DNA from: a virus
Direction: 5' to 3' (one strand)
IMG/VR virus record: IMGVR_UViG_3300023180_000196
Coordinates: 1-34,524 of that record
Length of the DNA stretch: 34,524 nucleotides
Below the pieces are notes generated by a model, which did no database searches, was not told where the DNA came from, and saw only the letters and a program-made list of their open reading frames with translations. The position numbers and the translations under genes were made by a program. This document shows positions 29,343-34,524 of this stretch, one piece after another; the stretch's first letter is position 1; each line of letters starts with the position of its first letter.

Positions 29343-30242
29343 ATGACTCAACTTACAACAATAGATACTAATAATTACGCAGCTATGGCAAAGGCTATGG
29401 GTATTGCTAACGAAGGCAGTACATCTTCAAAGTCTAGTTCGTTGGCTCGTATGCGTATCCATCATTCACCAATTATGGGTACAACAGAAATGAATGGCAA
29501 GAAGGTAAACGTAGAAGTAGTAGAGGGTGGTACATATAAACTGGAGATTCCAGATGGCCCAACTTACTACGCATCTAGTGTTAAAATTCGTCCATTCTTA
29601 CAACGCTTCATGTACAAGCGTTACGTTCAAGGTGCAGGTACTACCCCTAATCGCTTTGTAAAAAGCATTATGGCTGATACCTTGAACATTGACTTGAAGG
29701 ACAATGATGGTGGCTTTAACTGCGGTAAACCTGCTGGCTACATCAAGGACTTCAAGGCACTACCAGAGAAGACACAAAAGCTAATCAAAGAAATTAAGCG
29801 TGTTCGTGTCGTACTTGGTACTGTTGAGATGGTCAATCCTACAGATGAAAAGGGTCAGGCTGTAGAACTTGAGCCTACCCCATTTATATGGGAGATTGAC
29901 AATCGTGATGCATTTAAAGAGATTGGTGGTAGCTTTGAAACGCTGGCTAAGATGCAACGTCTTCCTATTCAGCATATCATTACTGCCAATACGCAAGAAC
30001 GTAAAATTCCAACTGGAGCATCCTTTTATGTTCCTATTGCGTCTTTGGATGTAACAAAAACAATTGAGTTGACTGATGAAGATCAGGTGCTTTTCTCTGA
30101 CTTTATGGCTTGGGTAGACAATTACAATAACTACATTGTCAATGCTTGGGCTGAGAAAGCAAACTCACGCATGGAGGATGGTGATGCCGAAGTCCTTGAT
30201 GATCTCATTGATATTGAGATTGATGATGAGGATGCAGCATAA
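29343..30242 (+). CDS. Probable single-stranded DNA-binding protein
   Basis: 299 codons from ATG 29343 with AAAGGAG 9 nt upstream. The protein has a mixed beta-rich middle (VEVVEGGTYKLEIPDGPTYY, FIWEIDNRDAFKEIGGSF) and a very acidic C-terminus (DDLIDIEIDDEDAA), as in T7 gp2.5-type binding proteins, whose acidic tail contacts the polymerase. It directly follows the polymerase gene and precedes the recombination nuclease, the usual place for an ssDNA-binding protein. No sequence motif proves it, so the call rests on tail and position. Confidence 0.6.
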   Translation: MTQLTTIDTNNYAAMAKAMGIANEGSTSSKSSSLARMRIHHSPIMGTTEMNGKKVNVEVVEGGTYKLEIPDGPTYYASSVKIRPFLQRFMYKRYVQGAGTTPNRFVKSIMADTLNIDLKDNDGGFNCGKPAGYIKDFKALPEKTQKLIKEIKRVRVVLGTVEMVNPTDEKGQAVELEPTPFIWEIDNRDAFKEIGGSFETLAKMQRLPIQHIITANTQERKIPTGASFYVPIASLDVTKTIELTDEDQVLFSDFMAWVDNYNNYIVNAWAEKANSRMEDGDAEVLDDLIDIEIDDEDAA

Positions 30243-31105
30243 TGCACCATCCTGCTGAACTAGCGTTGCATCAGTACATGGAAGATGCAACAAAGGGCAA
30301 GACAACTATGTCAGAGGCTACCATTAAACAGGTAGCTTCTGATGTTGCTGACGCTCTTTCTCGCCAGTTCGGTAGTGGTAAAAGTAGAGGCGACTTCACA
30401 TTGCGTATGTCAAATGTGGGTCGTCCTACTTGCCAGCTTTGGTATGAAAAGAATAAGCCAGAGAAGGCATTGCCATTGCCAACTACATTCGTAATGAACA
30501 TGATGTTTGGAGATATTGTGGAAGCAGTATTTAAGGGCATTATGAAAGAAGCGGGGGTAAAATATGAAGACACTGATAAAGTTACACTGGAAGTCGGGGG
30601 CCATAATATTAATGGGTCTTATGATATTGTTGTGGATGACGCCGTAGATGACATTAAATCTGCATCTGATTGGTCGTACAAACACAAGTTTGAATCCTAT
30701 GACAGCCTAGCTGAAAAGGATGGGTTTGGTTACATTGGTCAACTTGCTGGTTACGCAAAGGCATCGGGCAAACGTGCTGGTGGTTGGTGGGTAGTCAACA
30801 AAGCCAATGGACAATTCAAATATATTCCAGCTACTGGTATTGACATTGATTCAGAGATTGCTAAAATAGAAAGCACTGTTAAAACTGTAGAGGAGAATAA
30901 ATTTGAAAGATGTTTTGAACCAGTTCCTGAGAAATTCAGAAGTAAGCCTACAGGGAATATGGTACTTAATGATGGATGTAAGTTTTGCCCATATCGTTTC
31001 GATTGTTGGGATAACATTACTGAGCGTCCTTCTGTAATGTCAAAGGCTCAAAATCCACCTATGGTATGCTACATTGGAGATGTCGTTGCACCACAAGCAG
31101 TTTAG
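30242..31105 (+). CDS. Cas4-like Fe-S PD-(D/E)XK exonuclease
   Basis: 287 codons from ATG 30242, overlapping the preceding stop. The nuclease core is GDIVEAV (D91, E94), SYDIV (D128), DDIKSAS (D137, K139) and GQLAGY (Q167, Y171): E, D, DxK and QxxxY, as in RecB/Cas4-type enzymes. A Cys at residue 64 (RPTCQLWY) and a late CKFCPYRFDC (C246, C249, C255) give the four ligands of the 4Fe-4S cluster of Cas4 and AddB. It probably processes DNA ends in recombination or host-DNA degradation. No CRISPR array is near. Confidence 0.85.
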   Translation: MHHPAELALHQYMEDATKGKTTMSEATIKQVASDVADALSRQFGSGKSRGDFTLRMSNVGRPTCQLWYEKNKPEKALPLPTTFVMNMMFGDIVEAVFKGIMKEAGVKYEDTDKVTLEVGGHNINGSYDIVVDDAVDDIKSASDWSYKHKFESYDSLAEKDGFGYIGQLAGYAKASGKRAGGWWVVNKANGQFKYIPATGIDIDSEIAKIESTVKTVEENKFERCFEPVPEKFRSKPTGNMVLNDGCKFCPYRFDCWDNITERPSVMSKAQNPPMVCYIGDVVAPQAV

Positions 31106-31538
31106 AGCAGCTAGAAAATACGGCTACCGTAGTGGGCTTGAGTTAAAAGTAGCACAAGACTTAGACGAACAGGGTGTACAGTATCTGTATGAGAAGGTAA
31201 AGATTGAATGGGAAGACCTTGCATACAGAACTTACACACCTGACTTCGTACTAAACAACGGAATAATTATTGAAACAAAGGGAATGTTTACAGCAGCAGA
31301 TAGACGTAAGCATCTCGCAATTAAGAAGCAGCATCCAAAACTAGATATTAGATTTGTGTTTGAAAGCAGTAAAAGAAAGTTGCGAAAGGGTGCAAAGTCT
31401 ACCTACGCTGAATGGTGTGTTAAGTATAATTTTTTATATTATGATCGTATCATTCCAGAGGACTGGCTAAAAGAAAAGGGTAAAAATAAACACCCAAAGT
31501 TTATTAAGTTTAATGGCACTAAAGTAAAAAGGAGATAG
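31080..31538 (+). CDS. Endonuclease I (Holliday junction resolvase, T7 gp3 type)
   Basis: 152 codons from ATG 31080, directly behind GGAG; a TTG at 31074 is another possible start. The catalytic residues are E21 (SGLELK), D55 (TPDF), E65 and K67 (ETKG); T7 endonuclease I has E20, D55, E65, K67. The RKHLAIKKQHPKLDIRFVF stretch also matches. It cuts four-way junctions and breaks down host DNA. Start overlaps the end of the Cas4-like gene by 26 nt. With endonuclease VII it gives the phage two branch-resolving enzymes. Confidence 0.93.
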   Translation: MSLHHKQFRAARKYGYRSGLELKVAQDLDEQGVQYLYEKVKIEWEDLAYRTYTPDFVLNNGIIIETKGMFTAADRRKHLAIKKQHPKLDIRFVFESSKRKLRKGAKSTYAEWCVKYNFLYYDRIIPEDWLKEKGKNKHPKFIKFNGTKVKRR

Positions 31539-31540
31539 CA

Positions 31541-31909
31541 ATGAACAAAAATGAAGTAGTAGAACAATTATCTGAAGAGGATTTCCTTATTAGAGTTAGG
31601 CCATATACAGATGAAGATGGCGAATGGGCAGGTGAGATAGACTTATCTGTAATAGCCCTACCAAACAATCCGCTGAATGATGAGGGGTATTTTCAAGTAA
31701 TGCATTTCTGCAAGATGATGTGTGCCACGATTCCTATTATGGAACAGTCAGAAGAAATTCGTAATATTGTCCACGAATATGTGTTAAATGTCATTGACAA
31801 TGAAATGGAAGTTGATGTAAAACTTGAGGAAGAGATGGGCGTTGAAAAGACATATGACGGCAATGTGGTTCATCTTAGCTTTAATACCAAGACAGGAGGC
31901 AATGCATGA
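31541..31909 (+). CDS. Acidic protein, unknown function
   Basis: 122 codons from ATG 31541 with AAAGGAGA 7 nt upstream. Acidic and helical with a mixed centre (GEIDLSVIALPNNPLNDEGYF) and Cys/Met-rich helix (HFCKMMCATIPIM). The end is polar (VVHLSFNTKTGGNA). It overlaps the DUF3310 gene by 4 nt. No family recognised. Confidence 0.6.
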   Translation: MNKNEVVEQLSEEDFLIRVRPYTDEDGEWAGEIDLSVIALPNNPLNDEGYFQVMHFCKMMCATIPIMEQSEEIRNIVHEYVLNVIDNEMEVDVKLEEEMGVEKTYDGNVVHLSFNTKTGGNA

Positions 31910-32229
31910 CAGACTACAACAAGATTATGAAAGATATTGAAATGAAGCAGCAATGGAAAGATGTTGATTGGGAGGCAGATTATTCTTTTGCAGACAATGT
32001 AAGACCTGATATGGTAAACAATCCACCACATTATAATGCTAGTGGTATTGAGTGCATTCAGGCAATTGCTGCTGCCACTGATGATGGCTTTCAATACTAC
32101 TTACAAGGTAACATACTGAAATATCTTTGGCGTTATCGCTACAAAGACAAACCACTTGAAGACCTAGAAAAAGCCAAGTGGTACTTGGATAAGTTAATTG
32201 AGGAAACTATGGCAAATGATAAGAGTTAA
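31906..32229 (+). CDS. DUF3310 (T7 gp1.7-like) protein
   Basis: 107 codons from ATG 31906. The segment NNPPHYNASGIECIQAIAAATDDGFQYYLQGNILKYLWRYRYKDKPLEDLEKAKWYLDKLI fits the DUF3310 family; key elements are PPHYN, GIEC, GNxxKYLWRY and EDLxKAxWYLD. The T7 homologue gp1.7 is a nucleotide kinase acting on dGMP and dTMP, so a role in dNTP supply beside the ribonucleotide reductase is likely. The first 35 residues are an acidic extension. Confidence 0.88.
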   Translation: MTDYNKIMKDIEMKQQWKDVDWEADYSFADNVRPDMVNNPPHYNASGIECIQAIAAATDDGFQYYLQGNILKYLWRYRYKDKPLEDLEKAKWYLDKLIEETMANDKS

Positions 32230-32377
32230 AGTATTTATTACACTTGACATTGATGAGGATGAATATCCAATACCTGCCGATGGACAAGTCGGGGAGGAAA
32301 TTGAGGACGGAATACATGAGTATTTCTATGATGTAGAAGGTGCTGATATACGCACTATAAAAACAATAACGGAGTGA
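32216..32377 (+). CDS. 53-residue acidic protein, unknown function
   Basis: ATG 32216 to TGA 32377, overlapping the DUF3310 end by 14 nt. Asp/Glu/Ile-rich (ITLDIDEDEYPIPADGQVGEE) and strand-like at both ends (IRVKVFITLDI, IRTIKTITE), so a small beta-sheet fold is likely. The next gene starts 4 nt later. No family recognised. Confidence 0.5.
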   Translation: MIRVKVFITLDIDEDEYPIPADGQVGEEIEDGIHEYFYDVEGADIRTIKTITE

Positions 32378-32381
32378 CACT

Positions 32382-34325
32382 ATGAATAATTATTTACCTA
32401 CAGACTACCAAACATTTATTGCTACCTCACGGTATGCACGTTGGATTGAAGATGAACAGAGGCGTGAGACATGGGCTGAGACAGTTCAGAGATATTTTGA
32501 CTATATGGAAAAGCATCTGGCTGATAAGCACAACTATGCCTTGTCTGACCAATTACGTGCTGAACTTGAAGAGGCAGTGCTTAATCAAGATATCATGCCA
32601 AGCATGAGGGCATTGATGACTGCTGGCCCTGCACTTGATAGGTGTCATGTTGGTGGTTATAATTGTTCTTATGTTCCTGTGGATAGCCCTCGTGCATTTG
32701 ACGAGACTATGTATATTCTTATGTGTGGCACTGGTGTTGGCTTCTCTGTGGAACGTAGTTGTGTTGAGAAACTGCCTATTGTAAATGAACATTTTGAAGA
32801 AAGCGACACAGTAATCAAGGTTGGAGATAGTCGTCCGGGCTGGGCCAAGTCTCTGCGTGAACTAATCTCCCTACTATACGCAGGGCAGATTCCCAAATGG
32901 GATACCAGCGAAGTTCGTCCTGCTGGCGCAAGGTTGAAAACATTTGGTGGTCGTGCGAGTGGCCCAGCCCCACTGGAAGAACTGTTTGAGTTTGTCATTC
33001 AAAAATTCAAGGGTGCTGCTGGTCGCAGACTCTATCCCATCGAATGTCATGACATCATGTGTAAGATTGGTGAGGTTGTAGTTGTAGGTGGTGTACGCCG
33101 TAGCGCACTTATCAGCCTGTCTAACCTAAATGATGACCAGATGGCACACGCTAAGTCAGGTGACTGGTGGAAGTATGAAGGACAACGTACTCTTGCAAAC
33201 AACAGCGTTGCCTACAAAGAAAAGCCACAGATGGGTACGTTCATGCGTGAGTGGCTGTCACTGTATGAATCAAAGTCAGGTGAGCGTGGTATCTTCAATC
33301 GCCAGTCTGCCAAGAAACAGGCAGCTAAGAATGGACGCCGTGATGCTGACCATGACTTTGGATGTAATCCTTGTTCAGAGATTATCCTACGTCCATATCA
33401 GTTCTGTAATCTGTCAGAGGTAGTAGCACGTGCATCAGATACTCAGCAGTCATTATCTGATAAGGTTCGCCTTGCCACTATCTTGGGTACATTCCAAGCA
33501 ACACTAACTAACTTCAAGTATCTTCGGAACATCTGGAAGAAGAACACAGAAGAAGAGCGTTTGCTTGGTGTATCCCTGACAGGCATTATGGACAATCAAT
33601 TGCTGTCAGGTAAATCGGCACATTTGGGTATTAATATCGGTCAGACACTTGAGCGTCTACGTGACGTTGCTGTAGAAACTAATGCAGCAATGGCTGAACA
33701 GCTTGGTATTCCACAGTCAACAGCCATTACTTGTGTTAAACCTAGTGGTACAGTATCGCAGCTTGTAGACAGTGCCAGTGGCATTCATGCACGACACAAC
33801 CCATACTACATTCGTACTGTTCGTGGTGACAACAAAGACCCACTGACACAGTTCATGATTGCACAGGGTGTTCCTAATGAGCCTGATGCGTATGGAAAGC
33901 ATGAAAGCACTACAGTGTTTAGCTTCCCTATGAAATCACCTGAAGGGGCAGTAACACGTACAGACATGACAGCTATTGAACAGCTTGAGTTGTGGCTTAT
34001 GTACCAGCGTTATTGGTGTGAGCATAAACCAAGTGTTACCATTACTGTAAAAGAACACGAGTGGTTTGAGGTAGGCTCTTGGGTGTACAAAAACTTTGAT
34101 GAGGTATCTGGTATTAGCTTCTTGCCACATGATGACCACGTATATAAGCAAGCCCCATACCAAGACTGTACAGTTGAAGAGTATGGTGCTATGCTAAAGC
34201 AAATGCCTAAGTCAATTGACTGGTCAAAGTTACAAGAGTTTGAGAAGGAAGACACCACATCAGGTGGACGTGAGTTGGCTTGTACCGCTGGCGTATGTGA
34301 AGTAGTAGATTTGGACGCAGCGTAA
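32382..34325 (+). CDS. nrdJ: Class II (adenosylcobalamin-dependent) ribonucleoside-triphosphate reductase
   Basis: 647 codons from ATG 32382 with CGGAG 8 nt upstream. Converts NTPs to dNTPs with a B12 radical. The active-site motif NPCSEI carries the thiyl Cys C331 and E333; the redox pair is C95 (GGYNCSY) and C342 (FCNLSE). The C-terminal shuttle pair is C634 and C639 (ACTAGVCEVV). The monomeric Lactobacillus leichmannii-type enzyme is 739 residues, so this is about 90 residues shorter, perhaps lacking part of the N-terminal allosteric region. The phage needs cobalamin from the host. Glutaredoxin at 22109 is a candidate reductant. Confidence 0.93.
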   Translation: MNNYLPTDYQTFIATSRYARWIEDEQRRETWAETVQRYFDYMEKHLADKHNYALSDQLRAELEEAVLNQDIMPSMRALMTAGPALDRCHVGGYNCSYVPVDSPRAFDETMYILMCGTGVGFSVERSCVEKLPIVNEHFEESDTVIKVGDSRPGWAKSLRELISLLYAGQIPKWDTSEVRPAGARLKTFGGRASGPAPLEELFEFVIQKFKGAAGRRLYPIECHDIMCKIGEVVVVGGVRRSALISLSNLNDDQMAHAKSGDWWKYEGQRTLANNSVAYKEKPQMGTFMREWLSLYESKSGERGIFNRQSAKKQAAKNGRRDADHDFGCNPCSEIILRPYQFCNLSEVVARASDTQQSLSDKVRLATILGTFQATLTNFKYLRNIWKKNTEEERLLGVSLTGIMDNQLLSGKSAHLGINIGQTLERLRDVAVETNAAMAEQLGIPQSTAITCVKPSGTVSQLVDSASGIHARHNPYYIRTVRGDNKDPLTQFMIAQGVPNEPDAYGKHESTTVFSFPMKSPEGAVTRTDMTAIEQLELWLMYQRYWCEHKPSVTITVKEHEWFEVGSWVYKNFDEVSGISFLPHDDHVYKQAPYQDCTVEEYGAMLKQMPKSIDWSKLQEFEKEDTTSGGRELACTAGVCEVVDLDAA

Positions 34326-34339
34326 GAAAGGAGTTGACA

Positions 34340-34524
34340 ATGGTAGGAAAGATTGTTATAGAAGAACTAATAGAACACGAAGACGGTTCTGCTACTGTAA
34401 CATTTGAGTGTGATGAAGATGCAAGACAAGCACTGATTAGTGAAGGCATATTGTCACTACTCACAAAGGCAGTAGATGAGCATAATAAAGATTACAATTG
34501 GAAGAAAGGAAGGTTTGAAAATGA
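34340..34524 (+). CDS. Small protein, cut by window end
   Basis: ATG 34340 with AAGGAG upstream; the frame is open to the last base (61 codons). Visible sequence is acidic and helical (IVIEELIEHEDGSATVTFEC) with a Lys/Trp/Arg end. A new ATG with AAAGGAAGG before it appears at 34521, so the stop of this gene is probably just outside. No family recognised. Confidence 0.55.
   Translation, partial: MVGKIVIEELIEHEDGSATVTFECDEDARQALISEGILSLLTKAVDEHNKDYNWKKGRFEN

Noticed and set aside
1-34524. tRNA genes or rRNA
   Set aside because: No T-loop plus acceptor-stem combination was noticed on either strand by eye; a tRNAscan-type search would be needed to exclude degenerate ones.

Overview
The window is part of a tailed double-stranded DNA phage genome, most likely a podovirus-type phage of marine Alphaproteobacteria in the HMO-2011 (SAR116/Roseobacter phage) group. 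The strongest pointer is the family A DNA polymerase at 27258-29300. It carries a DnaJ-type CxxCxGxG zinc-finger insert between exonuclease and polymerase domains, an arrangement known from HMO-2011-like phages. A T7-type endonuclease I, a split gp4-like primase and helicase, a class II ribonucleotide reductase and many small marine-virus proteins agree with this. No phage RNA polymerase, tRNA, CRISPR array or insertion sequence was seen. Both ends of the window cut through genes, and the major capsid and tail tube genes are not in it.

Layout. From 1 to 14587 every gene is on the minus strand, transcribed leftwards. In transcription order these are: small and strongly basic accessory proteins (14587-12464), a likely virion appendage protein and a beta-rich partner (12454-10864), more small proteins, a lysis cassette (3-TM holin, small holin-like protein, GH24 lysozyme; 9575-8455), packaging genes (small terminase candidates, large terminase), portal, a 899-codon composite protein and a scaffold-like protein cut by the left edge. 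Many neighbours overlap as TAATG or ATGA, so translation is probably coupled.

From 14588 to 15441 lies a gene-free divergent control region. It holds a perfect sigma70 promoter pointing left (TTGACA, 17 bp, TATAAT on the minus strand), several perfect inverted repeats, hairpins and weaker rightward promoter candidates. From 15442 every gene is on the plus strand. The first block (15.4-18.1 kb) consists of unknown genes separated by seven copies of a 14-bp palindrome (GTG-N8-CAC in A-tracts), placed at gene boundaries just before ribosome binding sites. This is the most unusual structure in the window.

From 18.1 to 23.1 kb there are about 20 small early genes, including an HNH nuclease, an Api92-like protein, a glutaredoxin and a SleB-like hydrolase. 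From 23.1 to 34.5 kb is the replication, recombination and nucleotide module: DUF932-like protein, tyrosine recombinase, primase, DnaB-like helicase, endonuclease VII, DNA polymerase, probable ssDNA-binding protein, Cas4-like Fe-S nuclease, T7-type endonuclease I, DUF3310 protein and B12-dependent ribonucleotide reductase. The logic is that of a lytic-style phage: rightward genes degrade, copy and resolve DNA and supply dNTPs with glutaredoxin as likely reductant, while leftward genes build and package the particle and lyse the cell. The integrase leaves open a temperate option. All function calls come from reading translated sequence by eye; no database search was run.
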